A stretch of 64,000 bases of DNA from Corynebacterium urealyticum DSM 7109 (GTDB lineage: Bacteria > Actinomycetota > Actinomycetes > Mycobacteriales > Mycobacteriaceae). The notes beneath the pieces were generated by a model, which worked only from the letters and a program-made list of their open reading frames with translations, ran no database searches and had not been told where the DNA came from. Below, in pieces: positions 28,395-36,942 of this stretch. The position numbers and the translations under genes are program-made. The stretch covers positions 496,001-560,000 of the forward strand of contig NC_010545.1 in the NCBI RefSeq assembly GCF_000069945.1. The letters run 5' to 3'. Numbering within the stretch: position 1 is the stretch's first letter; each line of letters starts with the position of its first letter.

Positions 28395-29762
28395 ATTGAT
28401 TCGGACGTCATTGCATCCCTGCCCAAGGTCGAGCTCCACGACCACCTGGACGGCGGCCTCCGGCCAGCCACGATCGTGGAGCTGGCCGCCGAGATCGGCT
28501 ACGAGCTGCCCACGACGGACCCGGTGGAGCTCGAGAAGTGGTTCTACGACGCCGCGAACTCGGGCGACCTGCCGACGTACCTGACCACCTTCGACCACAC
28601 CACCGCCGTCATGCAGACGAAGGAAGCGCTGGTGCGCGTCACCCGCGAGGCCGTCGAGGACCTGGCCGCGGACAACGTGGTCTACGCCGAGCTGCGCTAT
28701 GCCCCCGAGCAGCACCAGGCCAACGGGCTGAGCCTGCAGGAGGTCGTGGAGGCCACCGTGCAGGGCGCGAAGGAGGGCGAGCGCGCCGCCGCCGCGAAGG
28801 GCAAGCGCATCCACGCCCGTCTGATCCTGTGCGCCATGCGGCACGCCGACCGCGCCACCGAGATCGCGCAGTTGACCGTGGATAACTACCCGATCTCCAG
28901 CCCGGGCGAGGGCTACGTGGTCGGCTTCGATATCGCGGGCGCGGAGGACGGCTTCCCGGCCGCCAACCACGCTGAGGCTTTCCAGCTGCTGCGCGAGAAC
29001 CTCGTTCCCTTCACCATCCACGCCGGCGAGGCCGCGGGCGTGGAGTCCATCAAGGATGCGCTGGTGCAGGGCACCCTCCGCCTGGGCCACGGCGTGCGCA
29101 TCTACGAGGATCTCAACGCGACCCTCTCCGGCATCGAGCTGGGGCCGGTAGCCCGCCACGTGCGCGACCGGGGCATTCCGCTGGAGATCTGCCCGACCTC
29201 CAACACCCAGACCGGTGTTGCCGAAGAAATCGCCGATCACCCCTTCAACCTGCTCTACGAGCTGGGTTTCGTGTGCACGGTGCACACCGATAACCGCCTG
29301 GTCTCCGGCACGACGATGACTCAGGAGTTCGAGCGCCTCGCGGAGGTCTTCGACCTGGAGTACTGGCAGATGCTGGAGCTGACCACCAATGCGCTGGATC
29401 ACGCTTTCTGTGATGCCCCGCTGCGCGCCGAGCTGGAGCAAACCGTGATCTACCCGGCCTACGCGAAGCTGGGGGAGGAGCTCGGCCTGAGCACCGCGGC
29501 TGGCGCGGGTGTTGCTCATGATCACGAGCACGATCACGCGGGCCATGATCACGAGCACATTGGCGGGCCGGGGCAGGGCATCTCCGCGGGACTGCAGGGC
29601 CTGCACAGCCCGAACGGTGCGGCAGGCGCACTCGGGGAGGACGCCAACCTGGAGCTGTCCATGGAGAACCTCAAGGCAGAGCTGGAGCAGCTCGGTCTGA
29701 GCCTCGACGACGAGCCCGGTAGCGACGAGGACTCCGCCGACGAGGGCTCCGCGGAGAAGTAG
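28392..29762 (+). CDS. add: Adenosine deaminase with His-rich C-terminal tail
   Basis: A 456-residue enzyme converting adenosine to inosine. Metal and catalytic motifs: VELHDHLDGGLRP (two Zn His at residues 16 and 18), FTIHAGEAAG (Zn His and catalytic Glu), LRLGHGVRIYED and VHTDNRLVSGTT (Zn Asp). The core ends near residue 365, the usual family length. A further ~85 residues are added: AHDHEHDHAGHDHEH (residues ~375-389, seven His in 15), a Gly-rich linker and an acidic C-terminus. The His segment was duplicated at DNA level: CATGATCACGAGCAC occurs at 29517 and 29544. The ATG lies in a perfect inverted repeat. Confidence 0.93.
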   Translation: MIDSDVIASLPKVELHDHLDGGLRPATIVELAAEIGYELPTTDPVELEKWFYDAANSGDLPTYLTTFDHTTAVMQTKEALVRVTREAVEDLAADNVVYAELRYAPEQHQANGLSLQEVVEATVQGAKEGERAAAAKGKRIHARLILCAMRHADRATEIAQLTVDNYPISSPGEGYVVGFDIAGAEDGFPAANHAEAFQLLRENLVPFTIHAGEAAGVESIKDALVQGTLRLGHGVRIYEDLNATLSGIELGPVARHVRDRGIPLEICPTSNTQTGVAEEIADHPFNLLYELGFVCTVHTDNRLVSGTTMTQEFERLAEVFDLEYWQMLELTTNALDHAFCDAPLRAELEQTVIYPAYAKLGEELGLSTAAGAGVAHDHEHDHAGHDHEHIGGPGQGISAGLQGLHSPNGAAGALGEDANLELSMENLKAELEQLGLSLDDEPGSDEDSADEGSAEK

Positions 29763-29880
29763 TAACCACGACGTCCCGCCGACCGCGCCCCACGCCCGTG
29801 GTGCCGCGGGGCGGGGCGTATCGGCGCGGTATCGATGCAGTACAGCGCGTCTTGAAGGATTCAGAAGGCCCGCTCGCGGT

Positions 29881-29909
29881 TTGACTTAGGCCTCTGACCT
29901 GCGAAAAAT
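29881..29909 (+). promoter_or_regulatory. Promoter of the ABC importer operon
   Basis: TTGACT (29881-29886), a 17-base spacer and AAAAAT (29904-29909) precede the GTG at 29918 by 8 bases. There is no Shine-Dalgarno sequence, suggesting a leaderless mRNA. Confidence 0.5.
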
Positions 29910-29917
29910 CGGGAAAC

Positions 29918-30949
29918 GTGCAGAAAAATAATCCCCGAATCAACACCGCGTTCAAGCGGGCCCTCGCGGTGCTCATGGCTCTGTCGGTGGGCGCGGTTGC
30001 GGCCTGCTCCGCCACCGGCGGTCGCCCGCGCGAGAACGCGAACGGCGAGGGCGGCGCGGCCGGTGGCGTCGACACTCCCCGCTACACCGTCGCGATGATC
30101 AGCCACGGCGCACCCGGCGATACCTTCTGGGATCTGGTCCGCCGTGGCGCCGAGGACGCCGCGAAGAAGAACAACATCGAGCTGCGCTACGCCAGCTCCC
30201 CGCAGGCGCCCGACCAGGCCAACCTCGTGCGCAACGCCATCGACTCCCAGGTCGACGGCATCGCGCTCACCATGCCCACCGCCGAGGCGCTGGGCCCCAT
30301 CGCCCGCCGCGCCACCGAGCAGGGTATCCCCACCGTCGGCCTGAACTCCGGAATGAGCCACTATCAGCGCTACGGGGTGTCCGCCTTCTTCGGCCAGGAC
30401 GAGCACGTCGCCGGTGAGGCCGCGGGCGAGCGGCTGGCCAAGGATGGCGCGAAGAAGGTGCTTTGCGTGATCCACGAGCAGGGCAACCCCTCCCAGGAAG
30501 CCCGCTGCGGCGGTGCCAAGAAGGCCCTCCAGGCCAAGGGCGGCGGCACGCTGGAGACCCTCTACGTCAACGGCATGGATATGACCAGCGTGACCTCCAC
30601 GGTTCAGGCGAAGCTCGCCCAGGACCGCAGCATCGACTGGGTGCTCAACCTCGTTGCCCCGGTGGCCCTGGCCTCCGTCAACTCTGCCCGCGCCGCCGGG
30701 TCTGATGCCAAGATCGTCACCTTCGACACCGACGCCGAGCTCGTCACCGCGATTAAGGACGGCACGGTGCAGTGGGCTGTGGATCAGCAGCCCTACCTGC
30801 AGGGTTACCTCGCGGTGGACGCCCTGTGGCTCGCCAAGCGCAATGGTGCGATCCCGGGTGGCGGCCAGCCCGTGTTCACCGGCCCGGCCTTCGTGGATGC
30901 CAGCAACGTGGACAAGATCGAGGATGCCGCCAAGGAGGGCCTGCGCTAA
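29918..30949 (+). CDS. Sugar/nucleoside-type ABC substrate-binding lipoprotein
   Basis: A 343-residue periplasmic-binding-protein-like lipoprotein. The signal peptide runs to SVGAVAACSATG, with the lipid Cys near residue 30. The RbsB-like type I fold is seen in YTVAMISHGAPGDTFWDLVR, LVRNAIDSQVDGIALTMPTA, GIPTVGLNSGM and AKIVTFDTDAELVTAIKDG. This class binds ribose, related sugars or nucleosides; the ligand here is unknown. The position directly after add and not far from punA and upp makes a nucleoside or ribose plausible (inference). GTG start; the permease ATG follows with no gap. Confidence 0.88.
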   Translation: MQKNNPRINTAFKRALAVLMALSVGAVAACSATGGRPRENANGEGGAAGGVDTPRYTVAMISHGAPGDTFWDLVRRGAEDAAKKNNIELRYASSPQAPDQANLVRNAIDSQVDGIALTMPTAEALGPIARRATEQGIPTVGLNSGMSHYQRYGVSAFFGQDEHVAGEAAGERLAKDGAKKVLCVIHEQGNPSQEARCGGAKKALQAKGGGTLETLYVNGMDMTSVTSTVQAKLAQDRSIDWVLNLVAPVALASVNSARAAGSDAKIVTFDTDAELVTAIKDGTVQWAVDQQPYLQGYLAVDALWLAKRNGAIPGGGQPVFTGPAFVDASNVDKIEDAAKEGLR

Positions 30950-32098
30950 ATGACTGACGCTAAGCCCGAGCAGGGCACCGGCCCGGCAGCGGCGGAGAAG
31001 AATGCCCAGGCGGCGCCGAACCTGACGTCGTCCCTGAACAAAGAGAACACCGCGGAGAAGAACGCGAATAACGCAGCGGAACAGAACGCAGGCAAGGCCG
31101 GGGAGAACGCCGTCCTCGCGGCTTTCAAGCGCCCCGAGCTGACCTCCCTGGTCGGCGCGATCCTCATCTTCGCGCTGTTCATGATCCTCGCCCCGGCCTT
31201 CCGCAGCGCGGATGCCTTCGCCACCGTGCTGTACTCCAGCTCCACGCTGGGCATCATCGCCCTCGGCGTGGGGCTGCTGATGATCGGCGACGAATTCGAC
31301 CTCTCCTCCGGCGTGGCCGTGACCACCGCCGCGCTCGCCGCCACGATGCTGAACTACAACCTGTGGCTGAACTCGTGGACGGGCGTGTTCCTCTCCCTGA
31401 TCATTTCGCTATCCATCGGCGCGATCAACGGCTACCTGGTCACCAAGACCGGCATCCATTCCTTCCTTATCACGCTGGCGATGTTTCTCATGCTGCAGGG
31501 CATCAACCTCGCCGTGACGAAGCTGGTCACCGGGCAGGTCGCCACCCCGACGATCTCCGACATGGAGGGCTACAACTCCGCCAAGGCGTTCTTCGCCTCC
31601 AGCTTCGAGGTCTTCGGTGTGGACGTGCAGATCACCGTGGTGTGGTGGCTACTGTTCGTGGCACTGGCCAGCTGGTTGCTGTTCAAGACCCGCTTCGGTA
31701 ACTGGATTTTCGCCGTCGGTGGGGACGCCGACGCCGCCCGCGCCGTGGGTGTCCCCGTACGGCGCGTGAAGATCACCCTGTTCATGTTTGTCGCCTTCTC
31801 GGCGTGGTTCGTGGGCATGCACAACCTCTTCGCCTTCGACTCGATCCAGGCCGGGCAGGGCGTGGGTAACGAGTTCCTGTACATCATCGCCGCCGTGATC
31901 GGTGGTTGCTCGCTGACGGGCGGCCGGGGCACGGCGATCGGTACGGCCATCGGTGCGCTGATCTTCGGCATGACCAACCAAGGCATCGTCTACGCCGGCT
32001 GGAACCCGGACTGGTTCAAGTTCTTCTTGGGCGCGATGCTGCTGCTGGCCGTGCTGACCAATAATTCCTTCTCTCGGGTGCAGGGAGGTGCCAAGTGA
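30950..32098 (+). CDS. RbsC-type ABC permease
   Basis: A 382-residue permease of the ribose/fructose (RbsC/FrcB) class with about nine to ten helices. Conserved parts: TLGIIALGVGLLMIGDEFDL, GAINGYLVTKTGIHSFLITL, FAVGGDADAARAVGVPVRRV (the contact to the ATPase) and AAVIGGCSLTGGRGTAIGTA. The first ~45 residues are a hydrophilic, Asn/Ala-rich cytoplasmic tail (EKNANNAAEQNAGKAGENAV) that the family does not normally have. It starts directly after the binding-protein stop and overlaps the ATPase gene by 4 bases (GTGA). Confidence 0.92.
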   Translation: MTDAKPEQGTGPAAAEKNAQAAPNLTSSLNKENTAEKNANNAAEQNAGKAGENAVLAAFKRPELTSLVGAILIFALFMILAPAFRSADAFATVLYSSSTLGIIALGVGLLMIGDEFDLSSGVAVTTAALAATMLNYNLWLNSWTGVFLSLIISLSIGAINGYLVTKTGIHSFLITLAMFLMLQGINLAVTKLVTGQVATPTISDMEGYNSAKAFFASSFEVFGVDVQITVVWWLLFVALASWLLFKTRFGNWIFAVGGDADAARAVGVPVRRVKITLFMFVAFSAWFVGMHNLFAFDSIQAGQGVGNEFLYIIAAVIGGCSLTGGRGTAIGTAIGALIFGMTNQGIVYAGWNPDWFKFFLGAMLLLAVLTNNSFSRVQGGAK

Positions 32099-32997
32099 CT
32101 CGCGATAGCAAGCGGAAGGACGCGGCGACGGTGACGTCGACCGGGACGGGCGCGGTAGGCGACATCATCGTCGATAAGGATGCTGTTGTTGACGGCGCTG
32201 CTGATAAGGACGTCCCCGGCGCCGAGGACGGTGCCACCCCGCCGATCATCGAGATGCGCGGCCTGGAGAAGGCCTATGGCGAGCGGCTGGTGCTCAAGGG
32301 GATCGATATGGAGATCCGCCCCGGCACCGTGACCTGCGTGCTGGGCGATAACGGCGCCGGTAAGTCCACGCTGATTAAGGCGCTTTCTGGGCTGCACCAG
32401 CCCACCGGCGGCGAGATGCTGATCGACGGGCAGCCCGCACGGCTGCGCAACCCGAAGGACGCCCTCGACCGGGGGATCGCCACCGTGTATCAGGATCTCG
32501 CGGTGGTGGGGCAGATGTCCGTGTGGCGGAACTTCTTCCTCGGCCAGGAGATCACCGGCGCGCTGGGGCGGCTGAAGGCCGACGAGATGCGCAAGATTAC
32601 CGCCGAGCAGTTGCAGAAGATGGGCGTGGATCTGCCGGACGTGGAGGTGCCGATCAGCACGCTGTCCGGTGGCCAGCGGCAGGTTGTGGCGATCGCCCGG
32701 GCGATCTACTTCGGCGCGCGCGTGCTGATCCTGGACGAGCCCACCGCGGCGCTGGGTGTGAAGCAATCCGGCATGGTGCTGCGCTTCGTGAAGAAGGCCC
32801 GGGATTCCGGGGTGGCGGTCATCTTCATTACCCACAACCCGCACCACGCCTACCTGGTGGGGGATCGCTTCATGATGCTCAACATGGGCCAGCAGGTGAT
32901 GAACGCTGACCTGGCGGACGTGACGCTGGAGGAGTTGACCGTGGAGATGTCCGGTGGTGGGGAGCTGGACGCGCTGAGCCACGAGCTGCGCAGCTAG
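32095..32997 (+). CDS. Single-domain ABC ATPase (FrcA-like)
   Basis: A 300-residue ATP-binding subunit of the importer. Walker A GDNGAGKSTLIKAL, Q loop TVYQDLAVV, signature LSGGQRQVV, Walker B VLILDEPTAAL, H switch FITHN. Most ribose-type importers use a fused double ATPase (RbsA, ~500 residues); this one has a single cassette, like the fructose transporter FrcA. About 50 disordered residues precede the domain. It starts with GTG overlapping the permease stop. A strong bidirectional terminator follows. Confidence 0.92.
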   Translation: MTRDSKRKDAATVTSTGTGAVGDIIVDKDAVVDGAADKDVPGAEDGATPPIIEMRGLEKAYGERLVLKGIDMEIRPGTVTCVLGDNGAGKSTLIKALSGLHQPTGGEMLIDGQPARLRNPKDALDRGIATVYQDLAVVGQMSVWRNFFLGQEITGALGRLKADEMRKITAEQLQKMGVDLPDVEVPISTLSGGQRQVVAIARAIYFGARVLILDEPTAALGVKQSGMVLRFVKKARDSGVAVIFITHNPHHAYLVGDRFMMLNMGQQVMNADLADVTLEELTVEMSGGGELDALSHELRS

Positions 32998-33050
32998 CCG
33001 CCACGGCTGGCTGCTGGGGCGGGGCGGACGGTACAAGGCACACCGATGTG

Positions 33051-33096
33051 AAAAGGGCGCCTGACGAAAGATCATCCTTTCGTCAGGCGCCCTTTT
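33051..33096. terminator. Bidirectional rho-independent terminator
   Basis: A perfect 20-base inverted repeat: left arm 33051-33070 (AAAAGGGCGCCTGACGAAAG), 6-base loop ATCATC, right arm 33077-33096. It begins with AAAA and ends with TTTT, so it can stop transcripts from both sides. It separates the convergent ABC operon and the unknown 426-residue gene. Confidence 0.93.
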
Positions 33097-33125
33097 AGCT
33101 TCCTGAAGGCAGCTAGCGACTCACA

Positions 33126-34406
33126 CTAGAACTTGCTGAAGCGCTTGATGAGGTCTTCCTCCAGCTGCTTCCAGCCACGCACCTCTTCATCGAAGGGTGC
33201 GGTCGGGGTGGTACTCGACGGGGAGCCCGTGACGTAGGCGATGTAGGTCTGCAGGCGCGGGAAGCCGACCAGGACCTTGTTTACGGCGTCATCGCCCGCC
33301 CAGTCGGCGGCGTCGGCCAGCAGCTCATATGCGCGGCTCAGCTGCTTCGGATCCACCGCGTCCACGGACTTGGCGATGTCCTCGCGCAGCCCGGTGAAGG
33401 TGTACTGGTTCATGTCGTGAACCGTGACCTCCAACTCGCCGGCATTCGCGGCCTGGACGATCTCGCCCCAGGTCTCCATCTCCTCGAGGTCGTGCTGCGG
33501 GGCGTCGATGAGCCAGCGCACCAAGGAGCGAGGGTTGGGGAAAGTGTTGATCTGGCCGTGGCGGCCCAGGAACACCGGCTTGCCGTCGACGTAGCAGCGC
33601 AGGGTGTAGACCCGCTGGCCGTTTAGAGAGATGCGGATCGGGTCGATACCGGCCTGTGCCCACACCGTCTTGTCGTACGGGTCGGTCTCCTCGTCCGCGG
33701 CGTGACCAGCAGCGGACTTCTCCGCAGCGGCATCTTCGCGCTTCTTCGCGGCAGCAGCGCTGGCATCGGCTGCGGCCTTTTCTACTGCGTCGATGCGCTT
33801 CTGGGACTCCGTGACGGCATCCTCGGCCACCTCGACCTCGGTGAGTCCGTCCTCGAGGTCGTCGAGCATCTCCGCCCACGCGCCGAGCACGATGCGGCCC
33901 ATCGCGGTCCACTCTTCGACGCCGTTCTGGCCGGAGTAGTGGTCCGCGCCGCGGTAGACGTTCTGCAGCATGGAGTAGGAGCCGAACCACTTGTTGATCG
34001 ACTCGATGCCAGCGACACCGCCGATGGACTGCAGCAGGCGGTAGGCGCGGCCGACGTCCCGGACGTTCTCGTAGCTCGCCCGGCCGGCCAGCTGGTTCGG
34101 AGCCTCGATCAGGGAGATCTCCTGGATCTTCTGCGCCGACATCTGGGCGTCAGCGTCCGCCTTGAACTCCTGCCACTTCGGGTGTTCGGCGAGCACGTGG
34201 TCGTTGCTGCCGACAACGTGGGCGTGGAGCTCGGCGGGGGAGGAGAACACGGAGATCGTGTCGTCCTTACCCAGGAATGCCTGCCACTTTTCGCCCCTGA
34301 CGACCCACAGCGGGGCCCAGACGGTGTACCAGGTGCCGCTGGTGGTCTCCATCTTCAGCGTCACAAGCTGGTTTGGTTTAAACGTTGTCGGTTTGGAAGC
34401 TGCCAT
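33126..34406 (-). CDS. Unknown protein with internally duplicated domain
   Basis: A 426-residue soluble protein that I do not recognise. It contains two similar halves. Repeat 1 (about 26-145) runs from WVVRGEKWQAFLGKDDTISV through FSSPAELHAHVVG to NVRDVGRAYRLLQSIGG. Repeat 2 (about 257-380) runs from LRCYVDGKPVFLGRHGQINT through FPNPRSLVRWLID to DPKQLSRAYELLADAAD. The halves are joined by a ~60-residue Ala/Lys/Glu-rich helical linker (EKAAADASAAAAKKREDAAA). No signal peptide, membrane segment or catalytic motif is evident. The -10 box TAGAAT (34420-34415) is 8 bases before the ATG and no Shine-Dalgarno is seen, suggesting a leaderless mRNA. Confidence 0.75.
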   Translation of the reverse strand: MAASKPTTFKPNQLVTLKMETTSGTWYTVWAPLWVVRGEKWQAFLGKDDTISVFSSPAELHAHVVGSNDHVLAEHPKWQEFKADADAQMSAQKIQEISLIEAPNQLAGRASYENVRDVGRAYRLLQSIGGVAGIESINKWFGSYSMLQNVYRGADHYSGQNGVEEWTAMGRIVLGAWAEMLDDLEDGLTEVEVAEDAVTESQKRIDAVEKAAADASAAAAKKREDAAAEKSAAGHAADEETDPYDKTVWAQAGIDPIRISLNGQRVYTLRCYVDGKPVFLGRHGQINTFPNPRSLVRWLIDAPQHDLEEMETWGEIVQAANAGELEVTVHDMNQYTFTGLREDIAKSVDAVDPKQLSRAYELLADAADWAGDDAVNKVLVGFPRLQTYIAYVTGSPSSTTPTAPFDEEVRGWKQLEEDLIKRFSKF

Positions 34407-34691
34407 GATTGCGGATTCTACCCGGCCGGATCGGAACTCATAGCCTCGACATTGCGAAGCCGGGCGTCGAGCACCTTCGGCACCACCGCAGGGGGTGTGC
34501 CCAGGAACTGCGCCTCCAGATATTCCTGCTCCTCTGGCTGCGTGACGATCCGCGCCAAGCCCGGAATGCCCCGGGAAGAATGCACCCCACCCATGTTCTG
34601 AAATCCCCCTTTGTTGAACCGGTTCTGCGTGAACTAGTTCTTCTGCGAACTATTTCGGCGAAGCTTCTCAGTGCCCACAGACTAGCCCCAG

Positions 34692-35789
34692 CTAGCCGGT
34701 GGGGCGGTAGAAACCGTGGAAACCCATGCCGATATTCTCCGTGCGGATCGGGCTAATACCCACCGGATCACCGGCCTCGATCAGCTGACCGTCCTCAATG
34801 ACCATCGCCACGTGGCCGTCCCATACCGCCAGGTCCCCGGGCTGTACCTGGTCCATCGGGATCTGCGGGCCCACCGCTTGCTGATCGGCCAGCCGTGGCA
34901 GCTCCACCCCGGCCTGCCCGTAGGCCCACTGAACGAAGCCGGAGCAGTCGAAGCCCTGCCCCGGTGTGGTGCCACCCCACACGTAGGGGGTGCCCAGCTG
35001 GGTCTTCGCCGCGGCCACGGCCTTGGCCGCCGCTTCGGTCGGGGCGCCCGCCACAGCGTCGCCGGAATCCGCAGCATCGCTGGAATCTACAGCCGCGCCA
35101 CCGCGAGCCACCCCGGATGCTGCGGTACTGCCCGCGTTCGCCGGTGCGGCAGGCGCCTCGTTCGACCCCTCGGACGGCGCGGGTGCTGCTGGGATCGCCT
35201 CCGCCGGTACCGCGGTGGCCGTGGCCTCCTTCGCCAGACCCAGCAACTCCTGGCCCAGCGACTGCACGCGGGCCTCCGCCCGGCCCAGGTGCTTGCAAGC
35301 GATGGCCTGTGCCTTCGCCAGCGCCACCGGCGCAGTCGGGCCGAGCAGCTGCACTGGGTTCACCGTCGCGCCGATCTCCGCCAGAGCTTCCATCGCGATC
35401 GCTCCGATATCCTCGATCGCCGCCAGGATGGCCTGTTGCCCGCGCGCGGCGACCGCATCCAGCTCCTGCCGGACCTCCTCAACGAGGTCTACCGCCTCCG
35501 AGCCTTGCACGAACTTGGCGGCCATCGCCCCACCGGCCTCCCCGAGCACAGCCGAGCCGACCGTCCGGATCACCTCCCCGGCAAGCCCGCTGACCCCGGA
35601 GCCCAGCAGCGCGGAGACTCCTGGCTGCAGTGGCTGTGGGATCAGGGCCGCGATGGGCTCCACAAGCCCCAGAAAATCCGGAACGCAGCCACCCCCGCTG
35701 AACAAGGAGCCAGCCACCTGCCCAAGCGCGGAGCCGAGCACTTCCTCGATCACAGCCCCTCCAGCTGGTGCCAATACAGGTGCACTCAT
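34692..35789 (-). CDS. NlpC/P60 peptidoglycan endopeptidase without a signal peptide
   Basis: A 365-residue protein. The last ~115 residues are an NlpC/P60 domain: GTPYVWGGTTPGQGFDCSGF with the nucleophile Cys, LAVWDGHVAMVIEDG with the catalytic His, and the C-terminal IEAGDPVGISPIR. These enzymes cleave peptide stems of cell-wall peptidoglycan. The first ~215 residues are Ala/Gly-rich helical segments followed by a Pro/Ala/Ser linker. There is no Sec signal at the N-terminus (MSAPVLAPAGGAVIEEVLGS). The ATG at 35789 overlaps the upstream gene's stop (TGATG); a GTG at 35792 is an alternative. Secretion with its small helical partner by a type VII-like route is an inference. Confidence 0.82.
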   Translation of the reverse strand: MSAPVLAPAGGAVIEEVLGSALGQVAGSLFSGGGCVPDFLGLVEPIAALIPQPLQPGVSALLGSGVSGLAGEVIRTVGSAVLGEAGGAMAAKFVQGSEAVDLVEEVRQELDAVAARGQQAILAAIEDIGAIAMEALAEIGATVNPVQLLGPTAPVALAKAQAIACKHLGRAEARVQSLGQELLGLAKEATATAVPAEAIPAAPAPSEGSNEAPAAPANAGSTAASGVARGGAAVDSSDAADSGDAVAGAPTEAAAKAVAAAKTQLGTPYVWGGTTPGQGFDCSGFVQWAYGQAGVELPRLADQQAVGPQIPMDQVQPGDLAVWDGHVAMVIEDGQLIEAGDPVGISPIRTENIGMGFHGFYRPTG

Positions 35790-36160
35790 CACCGAACACC
35801 TCCCTCGAGGGCGGCGAAGCCAGCTTGGGCGGCCTGCTCATGTTCGTCCACGCGCCCCCGGAATTCATCCAACGCGCCTGCCGCACCTTGATAGAACCTC
35901 GCCAACTCCCCGGTGGCCTCGTGGTGCCGTGCCCGGGCCTGCTGCAGTGCAGCCAGGAAGCTCCCCAGCTCCGGCAGGAAGGGCAGCTCTACGTGCGGTG
36001 TGTGGGGAGGGGCTGTCGCCGCCAGTCCTTCCGCCACCGCCCGCGCCTCCTGCGCCGCTGATTGAATCCGCTCCTGCTCTGCGATCACCTGGCCGTCACT
36101 GCGTTCCCCACTGCGTCCCCCAGTGCCGTTTCGCCCAGTACCGTTCGTCAAAGGCACCAT
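35789..36160 (-). CDS. Small helical protein upstream of the NlpC/P60 gene (ESX-like?)
   Basis: A 123-residue protein, unrecognised by itself. After a Gly-rich start (TNGTGRNGTGGRSG) it is predicted to form two long amphipathic helices: VIAEQERIQSAAQEARAVAE and a second from about residue 70 (FLAALQQARARHHEATGELA) to the end (DEHEQAAQAGFAALEGG), separated by a Pro-rich turn (TAPPHTPHVELPFLPE). Size and helix-turn-helix layout resemble WXG100/ESX proteins, but there is no WXG motif. GGGGGA stands before the ATG. Its stop overlaps the NlpC/P60 start, so the two products are probably made together. Confidence 0.65.
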   Translation of the reverse strand: MVPLTNGTGRNGTGGRSGERSDGQVIAEQERIQSAAQEARAVAEGLAATAPPHTPHVELPFLPELGSFLAALQQARARHHEATGELARFYQGAAGALDEFRGRVDEHEQAAQAGFAALEGGVR

Positions 36161-36294
36161 TGTTCCCCCTGAATCTTCCTGAATCGTCTCGGTGCGTGAA
36201 GCAACTCAGAGGTATTAGACAACGGGGACGGTCATTTGGTTCCCGTCCATGTCAATTTTCTCGCGTGCCCGGTGCTTAACGTAGATTTGGAGTC

Positions 36295-36942
36295 ATGGAC
36301 ATCAAGGTGGTCAATCATCCTCTCGTGCGCGCCCGTCTGACGATTATGCGCGACGCCCGCAGCAACAACGTTGTCTTCCGCGACGCCCTCGCGGACCTCG
36401 GTGCGATGCTGATCTACGAGGCCAGCAACGACCTCGAGACCGAATCCTTCGACGTGGAAACCCCCGTCTCCACCGCCGAAGGGCACCGATTGAAGAACCC
36501 CCCGATCATCGTCCCCATCATCCGCGCCGGCCTCGGTATGATCGACCCGGCCCTCTCTATGATCCCGGACGCCCAGGTGGGCTTCATCGGCCTGGCCCGC
36601 GATGAGAAGACCCACGAGCCGGTCCCGTACCTCGAAGCCCTGCCGGATGACCTCTCCGGCCAGCCCGTCATGCTGGTCGACCCGATGCTCGCCACCGGCG
36701 GCTCCCTCCTCAACGCTGTGGAGCTGCTCGTCGAGCACGGGGCGGACGATATCACCTGCGTGTGCATGGTCTCCGCACAGCCGGGCGTGGACAAGCTGGT
36801 GAACTCCGGCCTGCCGGTACGCAAGCTCGTCACCGCCACGATCGACCCGGCGCTCGACGAGAACGCCTACATCGATCCGGGCCTAGGAGACGCCGGCGAC
36901 CGCCTCTACGGCCCGCGGAATATCGACCTCGAGAGCCGCTAG
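36295..36942 (+). CDS. upp: Uracil phosphoribosyltransferase
   Basis: A 215-residue salvage enzyme making UMP from uracil and PRPP. The PRPP loop is [20 protein letters not shown] (residues ~123-142); the N-terminal [20 protein letters not shown] and the C-terminal [19 protein letters not shown] are the family signature. The length is normal. TAGATT (36282-36287) lies 7 bases before the ATG and no Shine-Dalgarno is seen, so it is probably leaderless. Its last 60 bases overlap the convergent phosphohexomutase gene. Confidence 0.96.
   Translation: MDIKVVNHPLVRARLTIMRDARSNNVVFRDALADLGAMLIYEASNDLETESFDVETPVSTAEGHRLKNPPIIVPIIRAGLGMIDPALSMIPDAQVGFIGLARDEKTHEPVPYLEALPDDLSGQPVMLVDPMLATGGSLLNAVELLVEHGADDITCVCMVSAQPGVDKLVNSGLPVRKLVTATIDPALDENAYIDPGLGDAGDRLYGPRNIDLESR

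Noticed and set aside
36221..36236. Possible McbR-like site TAGAC-AACGGG-GACGG before upp
   Set aside because: Only the left half-site matches; the right half has too many mismatches.
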